Of a stretch of DNA of 64,000 nt, positions 35,078-43,031 are shown one piece after another. Source of the stretch: Paenibacillus shirakamiensis (GTDB lineage: Bacteria; Bacillota; Bacilli; Paenibacillales; Paenibacillaceae); contig NZ_JAGGLD010000001.1 of assembly GCF_017874255.1 (NCBI RefSeq), positions 558,001 through 622,000 of the forward strand, read 5' to 3'. The notes beneath the pieces were generated by a model. The model saw only the letters and a program-made list of their open reading frames with translations. It was not told where the DNA came from and did not search any database. How positions within the stretch are numbered: the stretch's first letter is position 1; every line of letters starts with the position of its first letter. Position numbers and translations under genes: made by a program.

Positions 35078-36184
35078 ATGCAACCAAAACCTAATATTGT
35101 GAACTTGCCGATTTACACACCGGGGAAGCCTTTGGAAGAAGTAAAGAGAGAATTAGGACTTGAGGAAGTCATTAAGCTTGCTTCTAATGAGAATCCTTAT
35201 GGTAGTTCTTCTAATGTTCGTGCAGCTATCGATCAAGAACTCAGCCAGCTAAATATCTATCCTGACGGTAGTGCAGCGGAACTTACTCATGTCCTAGCAG
35301 GGCACTTGGGTGTAAATCGTGATCAGATTATTTTTGGCTGTGGTTCAGATGAGATTATCGCTTTAATTGCACGTGCTTTTCTCGTCCCGGGAGATGAGAA
35401 TATCATGGCGGATATGACGTTCTCTGTATATAAGAGTAATGCAGATATCGAAGGCGCAATTACCCATGAAGTCCCTCTGAAAGATGGCGTACATGATCTA
35501 GATGCTATGTTTGATGCTATTAATGAGAAGACCAAATTGATGTGGATTTGTAATCCTAACAATCCTACAGGCACAATTGTTACTTCGGATGAACTAAAGG
35601 CCTTTTTAGATAAAGTGCCGTCTCATGTATTAGTTGTTCTGGATGAAGCTTACGTTGAGTACGTCACGGACTCTTCTTTCCCAGATGGTTTAAGTCTGAT
35701 TCAGCAATATGCTAATCTTGTAATTCTTAGAACGTTTTCCAAAATTCATGGCCTCGCTTCTTTGCGCATCGGTTATGGTGTAGGTCCCGCTCCCATTATC
35801 AAATTGATTAATCAGGTAAGGGAGCCGTTCAACACTTCTAGATTCGCACAAGCTGCTGCTAAAGTCGCAATTCAAGATCATGAATTTGTAGCCTTCTGTA
35901 AGCAGAAGAACGATGAAGGTAGAGAATTTTTGTATGGAGAATTCAAGAGATTAGATCTGCATTATTTCCCGGCACATGGCAATTTTGTGTTCTTCGATGC
36001 AAAACAATCTTCAATAGACGTGTTCCAAGCACTGCTCAAACGTGGCATCATTGTACGCGGAGGATTTGGTAAATATCCGAACTATGTACGGGTGAGTGTG
36101 GGGACTGAAGAGCATAGTCGTAAATTTATCCAAGCGCTTGAAGAGGTAATGGAAGAGCAAAAATCCCAAGTTGTAGCGGAATAA
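35078..36184 (+). CDS. hisC: histidinol-phosphate aminotransferase
   Basis: 368 residues, class I PLP aminotransferase. SNENPYGSS, NPNNPTGT, PLP Lys in RTFSKIHGLASLRIGYG. In B. subtilis HisC in the trp operon also serves tyrosine and phenylalanine transamination; the same position next to tyrA suggests the same dual role. ATG 35078 follows AAAGGAAG, 26 nt after trpA. Confidence 0.93.
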   Translation: MQPKPNIVNLPIYTPGKPLEEVKRELGLEEVIKLASNENPYGSSSNVRAAIDQELSQLNIYPDGSAAELTHVLAGHLGVNRDQIIFGCGSDEIIALIARAFLVPGDENIMADMTFSVYKSNADIEGAITHEVPLKDGVHDLDAMFDAINEKTKLMWICNPNNPTGTIVTSDELKAFLDKVPSHVLVVLDEAYVEYVTDSSFPDGLSLIQQYANLVILRTFSKIHGLASLRIGYGVGPAPIIKLINQVREPFNTSRFAQAAAKVAIQDHEFVAFCKQKNDEGREFLYGEFKRLDLHYFPAHGNFVFFDAKQSSIDVFQALLKRGIIVRGGFGKYPNYVRVSVGTEEHSRKFIQALEEVMEEQKSQVVAE

Positions 36185-36224
36185 TTAACTTCAAAATTAT
36201 ATTAGATAGATTGAGTGGGGAGCC

Positions 36225-37319
36225 ATGACTATAAAAATCGCAGTCTTTGGAGTCGGCTTAATAGGAGGCTCTCTAGCGCTTTGTTTCAAAGGTAAGCCTA
36301 ACATACAGGTAGTTGGACATTGTCATCGTCAGGACATAATGGAACAGGTATTAGAGCGTGGTGTCGTAGATACGGCTACGCTCTCCTTGGAAGATGCAGC
36401 TTTAGATGCTGATTTTATTTTTCTATGTGTGCCGGTAAGTCTCATTGAACCTTATCTAGTGAAACTTGCAAACCTTCCTCTAAAACCCGGTTGTGTGATT
36501 ACGGATGTGGGGAGTACAAAGGCATCAATCGTAACTTGTGCTGAGAAGCTAGGCATGAGGGAGGTTCATTTCATCGGAGGGCATCCGATGGCTGGATCGG
36601 AACGTTCAGGAGTAGGTGCAGCATCTTCGCTTTTATTTGAGAATGCCTACTACGTCTTGACTCCTTCTTCAAGTGTGGATGAAACGGTGTATGGGCGTTT
36701 AGCTGAGATTCTGCAATGGACTAAAGCTCATATTGTCAAAGTAGACCCAGAAATCCATGACGAGATTGTAGGGGCTATCAGTCACTTGCCTCACATAATT
36801 GCGGTGGCATTAGTGAATCAAGTAAGAGATTACAATCATACAAACCCGTTATATCTACAATTGGCTGCTGGCGGATTTAGAGATATTACTCGCATTGCTT
36901 CAAGTGATCCTGTGATATGGCGGGATATTTTATTAAGTAACAAAGAAGTGCTCCTTAGCCTATTAAAAGACTGGAATCAACAGACTAGCCGCTTCATAGG
37001 TCTTCTTACTGAAGGAGATGCGGAAGGCATAGAACAAGCTTTTGGTACGGCTAATCATTTCCGTAATGAACTACCGGAACGGCGCAAAGGAGCAATCCAT
37101 GCTTTGTATGATATATATATTGATGTTCCGGATACCCCGGGAGTCATTGGACATATCGCAACGGAGCTTGGAATCCGACATATTAATCTAAGCAACATGC
37201 AGATCATTGAAAGTCGTGAGGATGTACCAGGGGTATTAAGACTTTCCTTTCGGCAAGAAAGCGATATGGAACGTGCCAAGCTGCATTTGCAATCTTTGGG
37301 TTATATTGTGTACATCTGA
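36225..37319 (+). CDS. tyrA: prephenate dehydrogenase with C-terminal ACT domain
   Basis: 364 residues. Rossmann motif GVGLIGGSLA, GGHPMAGSERSG active-site motif, SHLPHIIAVAL, and an ACT domain from about residue 290 (IYIDVPDTPGVIGHIATELG) that likely gives tyrosine feedback. It oxidises prephenate to 4-hydroxyphenylpyruvate. ATG 36225 with GTGGGGAG upstream. It is last in the operon; aroE, which follows in B. subtilis, is absent. Confidence 0.94.
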   Translation: MTIKIAVFGVGLIGGSLALCFKGKPNIQVVGHCHRQDIMEQVLERGVVDTATLSLEDAALDADFIFLCVPVSLIEPYLVKLANLPLKPGCVITDVGSTKASIVTCAEKLGMREVHFIGGHPMAGSERSGVGAASSLLFENAYYVLTPSSSVDETVYGRLAEILQWTKAHIVKVDPEIHDEIVGAISHLPHIIAVALVNQVRDYNHTNPLYLQLAAGGFRDITRIASSDPVIWRDILLSNKEVLLSLLKDWNQQTSRFIGLLTEGDAEGIEQAFGTANHFRNELPERRKGAIHALYDIYIDVPDTPGVIGHIATELGIRHINLSNMQIIESREDVPGVLRLSFRQESDMERAKLHLQSLGYIVYI

Positions 37320-37388
37320 TTAAAAATGAATTATCTAGGTGAGGATGAGGAGATAGGGTATTCAATCCTTCTCATCCAGAAAAAAGAA

Positions 37389-37404
37389 ATGTAAGCGTAT
37401 CTAA
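37389..37404 (+). promoter_or_regulatory. second cre-like box (one mismatch)
   Basis: ATGTAAGCGTATCTAA fits the CcpA consensus WTGNAANCGNWNNCAW except at the C of CA. It lies 32 nt (centre to centre) upstream of the perfect cre box, about three helical turns. Confidence 0.5.
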
Positions 37405-37412
37405 AAATACTA

Positions 37413-37441
37413 TTGACATAATGTAAACGGATACATATAAT
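37413..37441 (+). promoter_or_regulatory. consensus sigma-A promoter of a candidate small RNA
   Basis: TTGACA (37413-37418), 17-nt spacer, TATAAT (37436-37441): both hexamers perfect. No protein gene follows before a terminator at 37505-37531. Confidence 0.88.
37421..37436 (+). promoter_or_regulatory. cre box (CcpA operator) inside the promoter spacer
   Basis: ATGTAAACGGATACAT matches WTGNAANCGNWNNCAW at every defined position. It fills the spacer between -35 and -10, so CcpA binding should block RNA polymerase and repress the transcript on glucose. Confidence 0.8.
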
Positions 37442-37447
37442 AAAAGT

Positions 37448-37531
37448 ACAGTATGGTTTCTCTCCACTCCTATCCAATAACTGTGTTGCTCATCATGAGC
37501 GACAGGCCGCCATTATGGCGGTCTTTTTTTT
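37448..37531 (+). ncRNA. candidate ~84-nt C/U-rich small RNA under CcpA control
   Basis: Start predicted about 7 nt after the perfect -10. The 5' part has an unpaired C/U-rich stretch (37457-37475) with CTCC and ACTCC repeats complementary to Shine-Dalgarno sequences. A hairpin (37484-37504: GTTGCTCA, loop TCA, TGAGCGAC plus a T-A pair) and a terminator (37505-37531) follow. The only ORF (ATG 37453) lacks a ribosome site and runs through the terminator. The layout resembles CcpA-repressed C/U-rich RNAs such as RsaI of Staphylococcus aureus, without known homology. I recognise no Rfam family. Confidence 0.65.
37505..37531 (+). terminator. intrinsic terminator of the small RNA
   Basis: GGCCGCCA, loop TTA, TGGCGGTC then eight T. 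Stem of 8 bp with one G-U. Confidence 0.9.
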
Positions 37532-37551
37532 GTGTGTGAATGCTACTCTTG

Positions 37552-37586
37552 GAAGCCCTAAACATACATTTAGGGTTCTTGTTTTT
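37552..37586 (+). terminator. second terminator-like hairpin
   Basis: CCCTAA pairs with TTAGGG around ACATACAT, followed by TTCTTGTTTTT. Weak; may be a back-up terminator. Confidence 0.4.
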
Positions 37587-37647
37587 GTGTTAGCTAATTT
37601 CACGGAGATAAAGCCAGCGATGTTACCGCTATTTGTAGTACTTATGC

Positions 37648-37872
37648 TTACTCAATTCTGCCTGTTGCCCACGAACTCGTTCCAAATCGAATAAATGTTT
37701 TATTAGGAGCTACACCGAAGGCCATCTTTAGTGTTCCTGTAATGAAAGATGTTTCAAATTCATTTTTTTTACATATATGTAAGTATGGATTAAATTTAAT
37801 GGCATTAAATCCCAGCGTATTACTCTTACATTTTAGACTACATGCAACAATAGCTAAAACCTGGAATATACT
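37648..37872 (-). pseudogene. start-less ORF, probable gene remnant
   Basis: The minus strand is open for 74 codons between stops at 37873 and 37648, without ATG, GTG or TTG until near the middle. The translation looks protein-like: a hydrophobic VLAIVAC, then KFNPYLHICKKNEFE, and it ends MAFGVAPNKTFIRFGTSS and WATGRIE. The lipobox-like AIVAC suggests the 3' part of a secreted or lipoprotein gene whose start was lost. I do not recognise the family. It could be chance. Confidence 0.35.
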
Positions 37873-37910
37873 TTAGACTTTAGAACTATTTTTATTAATC
37901 CCGAGGAGTA

Positions 37911-37949
37911 TGCTATAATATGGGAGTATTCTGCGGGAAACTCCATATT
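37911..37949 (+). promoter_or_regulatory. extended -10 promoter with overlapping palindrome, upstream of the ECF sigma gene
   Basis: TGCTATAAT (-10 at 37914-37919) lacks a good -35. The imperfect palindrome AATATGGGAGT / ACTCCATATT (37917-37949) overlaps the -10 and the predicted start, which suits an operator. The remaining 140 nt to the sigma gene show no further signal. Confidence 0.4.
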
Positions 37950-38092
37950 CATCTAATTTACCCTGTTTATAACTAATTATTTTATCCTTTTTTCATATAC
38001 TTTCGGTTTTGCCGAAACTTTTACCTTCCTATAGTGCTTTAAGCATGTCATGCAGATGGGGAAGAGGCAATTGGATAGGCGAGGAGGATCGC

Positions 38093-38692
38093 ATGCTAAT
38101 GACGGATTCCCAGTTAATTCGTGAAATAAAAGAAGGTAATACAGAACTTTATTCAGACTTAATGAGAAGATATCAACGTAAGATCCTAACTTTCGTTTAC
38201 CATATGCTCAAAAGTGCACAATTGGAATTATTAGCTGAGGATTTATGCTCCGAAACTTTTTACAAGGCTTTCCGTAGTCTTCATTCTTTTAGAGAGGTCG
38301 ATGCGTCCTTTTCCACTTGGTTGTATACGATTGCTAGAAATACAGTTCTAAGTGAATTAAGAAAGCAGAGGACAGGTAATGTGTCACTCGATGAAGGTGG
38401 ATACGTCCCGGCAGCACCTGCAGATATTGTTCCTGAGCAGGCTGTGTTGCGAAGTGAAAAGGTTGGCATGGTCAGAGATGCCATCAATAACTTACCAGAA
38501 AAGCAAAGGTCCGCTCTGATTCTACGAGAGTACGACCAGCTTGATTATCAAGAAATATCTACGATACTTGGTCAAAGTGTAAGTGCAGTTAAATCACTGC
38601 TATTTCGAGCAAGAAGCAGTGTCAAGAGTCAGCTTGAACCCTACCTCTACGAACCGGTTTATGAGCACTATGAAGGGATGAAAAGCAGATGA
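38093..38692 (+). CDS. ECF-type RNA polymerase sigma factor
   Basis: 199 residues. Region 2 (LYSDLMRRYQRKILTFVYHM and DLCSETFYKAFRSL with the -10 recognition helix) and region 4 (LPEKQRSALILREYDQLDYQ and SAVKSLLFRARS helix-turn-helix) are present. It resembles the Firmicute ECF families with zinc anti-sigmas. ATG 38093 follows GAGGAGG; the frame is open to 38009 without a site. It overlaps the anti-sigma gene by 4 nt. Regulon and signal unknown. Confidence 0.9.
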   Translation: MLMTDSQLIREIKEGNTELYSDLMRRYQRKILTFVYHMLKSAQLELLAEDLCSETFYKAFRSLHSFREVDASFSTWLYTIARNTVLSELRKQRTGNVSLDEGGYVPAAPADIVPEQAVLRSEKVGMVRDAINNLPEKQRSALILREYDQLDYQEISTILGQSVSAVKSLLFRARSSVKSQLEPYLYEPVYEHYEGMKSR

Positions 38693-39291
38693 ATTGTGAT
38701 GAGGCCCAGGAATTACTAGGGTTGATTTGGGATATGCCTGAGAATGACCCTCGTCGAAAGCGTTTTGAGTGGCATTTATTGGGTTGTGAAGCTTGCGCAT
38801 TTGAGTATGAAATCTGGAAGGAAACTGAACAGCATATACATAACCTTCAGATCGATTCTATACCTGAACATACCGAACGTATTAATCGGAATGTCATGGA
38901 CCGCATCTATGCGGAGTCGCCATGGCTTGCGCCTGTCAGCCCTCAATCTTCTAAGCTCGCTTACCGTCAAAAGCATCGCTTGGCGTTATGGGTAGCAGGA
39001 TTCCTGGCCATATTTCTATGCAGTTCATTATTTTTTCTTTGGCCTATTCAGTCCAAACCCCAAGCTAAAGAGCAAATAGTGAGTGGACTTGTTCCAACAG
39101 CGATAGCTGGGGGAGAATCGGGAAATACTTCAACTGTATCGTACAATCTTTCAAGTCTTTCTAAGGGGATTGTCGATCCTTTTGTTGTCAAGATGAATCC
39201 TGCCTATCCACAGTATTGGATGATTTTTTCCATTGTAGGTATGGGTTTAGCTTTATTCTCATGGACAGGACTTCGAAGAATCAAACGTTAA
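38689..39291 (+). CDS. zinc-finger (ZAS) anti-sigma factor, membrane bound
   Basis: 200 residues. The N-terminal zf-HC2/ZAS motif HLLGCEAC (HxxxCxxC) at about residues 28-35 binds the sigma factor. Membrane segments are at about residues 102-120 and 176-194, with an extracytoplasmic loop between. It starts in an ATGA overlap with the sigma gene. Such factors are usually released by regulated proteolysis. prsW in this window could be a site-1 protease for such a target, but no evidence links them. A terminator follows. Confidence 0.85.
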   Translation: MNCDEAQELLGLIWDMPENDPRRKRFEWHLLGCEACAFEYEIWKETEQHIHNLQIDSIPEHTERINRNVMDRIYAESPWLAPVSPQSSKLAYRQKHRLALWVAGFLAIFLCSSLFFLWPIQSKPQAKEQIVSGLVPTAIAGGESGNTSTVSYNLSSLSKGIVDPFVVKMNPAYPQYWMIFSIVGMGLALFSWTGLRRIKR

Positions 39292-39300
39292 ATGCAAAGC

Positions 39301-39343
39301 AGCAAATGCGCAGACCGATTCAAGCGGTCGGCATTTGCTTTTT
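39301..39343 (+). terminator. intrinsic terminator of the sigma operon
   Basis: AGCAAATGC and GCATTTGCT form the outer stem, ACCG/CGGT an inner one, then TTTTT. Confidence 0.85.
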
Positions 39344-39375
39344 ACATATTAGGAATAGAATTAGGAGGCGGCAAC

Positions 39376-39963
39376 ATGTTAATTGGTCTGATTCGGCATG
39401 GTTTAACCGATTGGAACGCCCAAGGAAAGATCCAAGGACAAAGTGATATTCCTCTAAATGAAGAAGGGCGCAACCAAGCGAAATTACTAGCTAGACGGTT
39501 ACAGCAGGAGCCGTATACATGGGATTTTGTTATCACAAGTGGTCTTTCGAGAGCTCAGGAAAGTGGTCAAATCATTGCCGATGCTTTGCATATTCCTCTC
39601 CTTGATCCGGACTCAAGAATAGCAGAACGAGCTTTTGGACAAGTGGAAGGAAGGACTTCAGCCGAGAGAGAATCCTTATGGGGAATAGACTGGCATGAGC
39701 AAGAACTTGGACAAGAGAAAGATGATGCAGTGAGGTCAAGAGCGCTAGCTTTTTTAGAGGAAATAGGTCAAACTCATGTTGATAAAAATATATTAGTCAT
39801 CTCGCACGGGGGATTATTAGCTCAGCTTTACACAGCATTGTACGAAGATCGGTTCAAAGAGCGCATTGGAAATTTATCATTAACCATTCTGGAGAAGCGG
39901 GACGAGAGATGGGAACCAAAAGTCTATAACTGTCTTAAACATTTAGAAGAAGCCAAAAAATAA
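39376..39963 (+). CDS. histidine phosphatase family protein (phosphoglycerate mutase-like)
   Basis: 195 residues. N-terminal LIRHGLTDWN carries the phospho-histidine, and VISHGGLL the second His, as in alpha-ribazole phosphatase and broad phosphatases. ATG 39376 follows GGAGGCGG; upstream the frame runs through the terminator. The substrate cannot be told from sequence. A terminator overlaps its end. Confidence 0.85.
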   Translation: MLIGLIRHGLTDWNAQGKIQGQSDIPLNEEGRNQAKLLARRLQQEPYTWDFVITSGLSRAQESGQIIADALHIPLLDPDSRIAERAFGQVEGRTSAERESLWGIDWHEQELGQEKDDAVRSRALAFLEEIGQTHVDKNILVISHGGLLAQLYTALYEDRFKERIGNLSLTILEKRDERWEPKVYNCLKHLEEAKK

Positions 39964-39988
39964 TCCGTGCATACGGGTTATTTTTTTT
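39957..39988 (+). terminator. intrinsic terminator
   Basis: AAATAATCCGT, loop GCAT, ACGGGTTATTT then T6; one mismatch. Confidence 0.75.
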
Positions 39989-40053
39989 GTATACGAAGAA
40001 TAAAAGTTGTAATAATTCCCATAATGGTAGTAAAACGGCGAGGCGGTGAAACC

Positions 40054-41154
40054 ATGAACTTAGCAGAAATGCTCACATACGCCGACATCGGCCACCTGAG
40101 TAAAATTGCGAACCACTACCAATGCCGATGCAACGAAAATTCCAAAAATGAGTTAATTCAGTCGATTCTCCATCAAGTAGGGCGCAAGGAATTCATTAAG
40201 GAGCATGTTCACCAGCTTAGCGTAGAAGATTTCAGATTTTTGAATACACTGTTGTTCGATCAGAAACAGCATTTCAGTCTTGAGGAATTAATTGCCTGTG
40301 CTCAACATTCCCGCTTTACGGAGGTAGCCAAAGCCAAAGAAAATCCCCGGGATGTTATAGCCAGGTTCCGTCAAAGGGGATGGTTGTTTAATGGATCTTC
40401 ATTAAGTACAAAATACTTATTTGAACTTCCAGAAGATCTGAAGGATCGATTTCGTGAAGTTCTGGGCCAGAAGCTTGTATCCGAAGTCGTTCAAGGCATT
40501 GAACCATCGGTATATCGCGAAGAGCAAGGTTTGATTTCAGAAGATTTGTTTCTGCTTATTCGCGATATCTCTAAGCAGGATATTCCTTTGAATCAAGAGG
40601 GTATCATGTATAAACGCAATCAACAGCTGCTTATGGACTTGCTTCATGTATCAGAACCCCTCGTAAGCAAAGGCGGGTGGAGATTTGGTTATGGACGCAC
40701 CTTTACAGCTTATCCAGATCGATTTTCACTGCTGTATGACTTCGCCTATTCTCAAAAATGGTTAGATGAAAGTCAGTTTCAATTAAATCTAACTGCGTCT
40801 GGTCTACAATTCGCTTTGGATGAAAAAAGAATACCCGTGATACAACTAGTACATTTTTGGTTAAAGAGTTACAAAGCAGCGATTCCTAATTTGCTATCGC
40901 TAATGGTATGGATTGATCGAAGCTCAAGAACATGGGTCAATCTGAATTCATTGAAGCAAACGATGGTCAAGCTGATTAAACCTTACTATTACGATACAGC
41001 AGAATCGATTTTTGAAGAGCGTATTGTCAAAATGATGCTCCATCTAGGTTTAGTAAGAGTTGGCGAAGATGAACAGCATGAAAGGTATATGGAAATGACA
41101 GTATACGGAACTTCCATTGTAATGTCTTTACAGTCATCTCATGAAAAAATCTAA
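40054..41154 (+). CDS. unknown 366-aa protein, possibly winged-helix
   Basis: 366 residues, soluble, no membrane segments. The start reads MNLAEMLTYADIGHLSKIA and contains a Cys pair (QCRC). The body looks like repeated helix-rich and winged-helix modules (for example RDVIARFRQRGWLFNGSS and HFWLKSYKAAIPNL). I recognise no named family. ATG 40054 with GGCGGTGA upstream; the frame is open to 39967 but that part overlaps the terminator. No counterpart in this place in B. subtilis. Confidence 0.6.
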   Translation: MNLAEMLTYADIGHLSKIANHYQCRCNENSKNELIQSILHQVGRKEFIKEHVHQLSVEDFRFLNTLLFDQKQHFSLEELIACAQHSRFTEVAKAKENPRDVIARFRQRGWLFNGSSLSTKYLFELPEDLKDRFREVLGQKLVSEVVQGIEPSVYREEQGLISEDLFLLIRDISKQDIPLNQEGIMYKRNQQLLMDLLHVSEPLVSKGGWRFGYGRTFTAYPDRFSLLYDFAYSQKWLDESQFQLNLTASGLQFALDEKRIPVIQLVHFWLKSYKAAIPNLLSLMVWIDRSSRTWVNLNSLKQTMVKLIKPYYYDTAESIFEERIVKMMLHLGLVRVGEDEQHERYMEMTVYGTSIVMSLQSSHEKI

Positions 41155-41234
41155 CGCATGCCCATAACTTTTGTTATAGGTAATGCTTAAGATCACTCCA
41201 AATTTAATACATTTTATATGAGGAGTGATCATCT

Positions 41235-41557
41235 ATGTATGTTTCTTACAAAGGTAAATATCCGATTGTCGACCATTCTGTATTTGTTGCAGAGGGGGCC
41301 AGATCATCGGGGATGTAACTATAAGTATGCAATCTGGGATTATGGGAGCTATTTGTCTAAACGGTGCTGAAGTTGGGGAATATGCTTTGATAGGGGCAGG
41401 TTCCCGTGTCACTAAAAATTGTAAAATTTCACCCTATACGCTCTCTATGGGTTCACCTGCTAAAGTCGTTCGGGAGCTGACTGAGGCAGATTTGCAGAGA
41501 ATGATGCTCACGGCGAAGAGTTATGTGATAAAAGCAGAAGAGTATAGGAACTTTTGA
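41235..41557 (+). pseudogene. gamma-carbonic anhydrase family gene, frameshifted and internally deleted
   Basis: ATG 41235 (Shine-Dalgarno AGGAGTGAT) gives MYVSYKGKYPIVDHSVFVAEGA, then a stop at 41316. Restoring one base near 41300 gives QIIGDVTISMQS, joined to GAICLNGAEVGEYALIGAGS and PYTLSMGSPAKVVRELTEAD. About 70 residues of the left-handed beta-helix with the zinc histidines are missing. Total about 107 codons; family members have about 170. So it carries both a -1 frameshift and an in-frame deletion. It is probably nonfunctional. Confidence 0.85.
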
Positions 41558-41579
41558 TAAAAGGTAGGAGGTTCATCCC

Positions 41580-41762
41580 ATGGATCAAATGAAAGTATCT
41601 TATGAAGTGATGCTCAGTCTTGCGGCGGAAATGGTGTGGGATGAAGCTCTCAGAAGACATCGTGCTGAGAAAATTCATTACGAGATTGATACTGCGCTAG
41701 CTCAAGGTGATAAGAGTGCATTTTGCCAACTAACCAATGAACTTAGAGCTTTAGAGAGATAA
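41580..41762 (+). CDS. IDEAL domain protein
   Basis: 60 residues. The C-terminal half IDTALAQGDKSAFCQLTNEL is the IDEAL motif (IDxAL...D...F..L..EL), found in short Firmicute proteins including the ends of competence-related adaptors. The function is unknown; such motifs bind protein partners. ATG 41580 follows GTAGGAGG. Confidence 0.75.
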   Translation: MDQMKVSYEVMLSLAAEMVWDEALRRHRAEKIHYEIDTALAQGDKSAFCQLTNELRALER

Positions 41763-41790
41763 GAGATGCCTAGAGCATCTCTTTTTTTTT
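41762..41790 (+). terminator. intrinsic terminator
   Basis: AGAGATGC, loop CTAGA, GCATCTCT then T8. Confidence 0.9.
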
Positions 41791-41806
41791 ATTTCTAAAA
41801 AATAGC

Positions 41807-41837
41807 TTGATCTATATATGGAATTATCAGGTATAAT
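41807..41837 (+). promoter_or_regulatory. promoter of the DUF2487-qcr cluster
   Basis: TTGATC (41807-41812), 19-nt spacer, TATAAT (41832-41837). The spacer is longer than ideal. Confidence 0.45.
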
Positions 41838-41862
41838 AGAAGGACTGAAGGGAGAGAGAAGG

Positions 41863-42300
41863 ATGAAATTCAGCGAGATCAGTCCTGAAGAATGGGAGGA
41901 ACTCAAACCCTATTTAGATACTTGCCTGATTCCTGTGACTGGACTTCAAGGAACGGAGCAGCCTTTTGAAGTGGTGTATGCTTTAGAGCGTTTGCGTGAT
42001 GTTATGGATTGGATTGAGGTTCCGTTTAAAGGCAGAATTGTGACGTATCCTGCGGTTCAATACGAAGTTGAGGATATACACAGCTATCTGAACAAGCTCT
42101 GTCATAATGTCAAGTACATAGGTTTTAAGTATGTAATACTCGTATCAGCCGACGTCGAGATCGATTCCAAGTTAATTTGTGAAAGCGATTTAATAGTTAC
42201 TCCAGCGCACTTTATGGGCCAAGCGGATGAAGCGCCTTCTGTATCCGTAATGCGAGAGATACAGGCACTCTGGATGCGTTCATCATCCACTAAATTGTGA
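41863..42300 (+). CDS. DUF2487 family protein (YpiF-like)
   Basis: 145 residues, soluble. Its place directly before qcrA and its length match B. subtilis YpiF (DUF2487), of unknown function, possibly linked to the cytochrome bc complex by context. It has a single Cys in DTCLIPVTG and no catalytic motif I know. ATG 41863 follows GAGAAGG; upstream in-frame ATG at 41818 precedes the -10. Confidence 0.75.
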   Translation: MKFSEISPEEWEELKPYLDTCLIPVTGLQGTEQPFEVVYALERLRDVMDWIEVPFKGRIVTYPAVQYEVEDIHSYLNKLCHNVKYIGFKYVILVSADVEIDSKLICESDLIVTPAHFMGQADEAPSVSVMREIQALWMRSSSTKL

Positions 42301-42469
42301 CGAAAAATCGACAATTTTGCGACAAGATGATGCCAGTATACCCCATCCTTTGTTACAAATTCTTGACGCTCCTGAAAGCCTAATATATTATAGTAATGTC
42401 CTAGTATTTCGTGTGATTTTAATCATTGAAAATGGAGAGAATTGGTTCGAAAAGGGGGTTGAAGACAGT

Positions 42470-43015
42470 ATGAGTAATACGAATGACCAGCATGAATCAT
42501 CGCACAGACCACCCAATCGGAGAAAAGAAATGTCACGCAGACAGTTTCTGACCTACACGCTGGGAGGAGCTACCGCTTACATGGCAGGTGGAGTTGTACT
42601 GCCGATGCTTCGTTTTGCTGTGGATCCGATTCTTCACAAGAAGACAGAAGGCTCCTTTGTAAAAGTAGTAGAGACTAGCAAAATTACGAATGAACCACAG
42701 GAGTTCACTTTTGAACTTCAACAGCAAGATGGATGGTATGCAAGCACCGCTTCATTGACGGCATGGATCCGCAAAGATGAGAAGGGTGAAATTTATGCGC
42801 TTTCACCAATCTGCAAACATCTGGGATGTACAATCGGCTGGAATAATGAGAAAAGTCTTCCGAATGAATACCATTGCCCTTGTCATGGTGCGCATTATAC
42901 CAAAGAAGGCAAAAACCTCGCTGTTGCTCCTAAGCCACTTGACGAGTACAAGGTTAAGGTTGATAAAGACTGGGTTTTGTTAGGCGATATCATTCCGAAC
43001 ACAAGAGTTAAATAA
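42470..43015 (+). CDS. qcrA: menaquinol-cytochrome c reductase Rieske subunit
   Basis: 181 residues. Twin-arginine-like N-terminus (SRRQFLTYT) then a membrane segment, and the [2Fe-2S] Rieske motifs CKHLGCTI and CPCHGAHY. It passes electrons from menaquinol to the c heme of QcrC. ATG 42470 lies 11 nt after AAGGGGG; the frame is open upstream without a site. The qcrA-qcrB-qcrC operon follows. Confidence 0.94.
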   Translation: MSNTNDQHESSHRPPNRRKEMSRRQFLTYTLGGATAYMAGGVVLPMLRFAVDPILHKKTEGSFVKVVETSKITNEPQEFTFELQQQDGWYASTASLTAWIRKDEKGEIYALSPICKHLGCTIGWNNEKSLPNEYHCPCHGAHYTKEGKNLAVAPKPLDEYKVKVDKDWVLLGDIIPNTRVK

Positions 43016-43031
43016 GGAGGCGCATAGTCGC

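Noticed and set aside
37453..37539. 28-codon ORF inside the small RNA
   Set aside because: No Shine-Dalgarno and it runs through the terminator T run.
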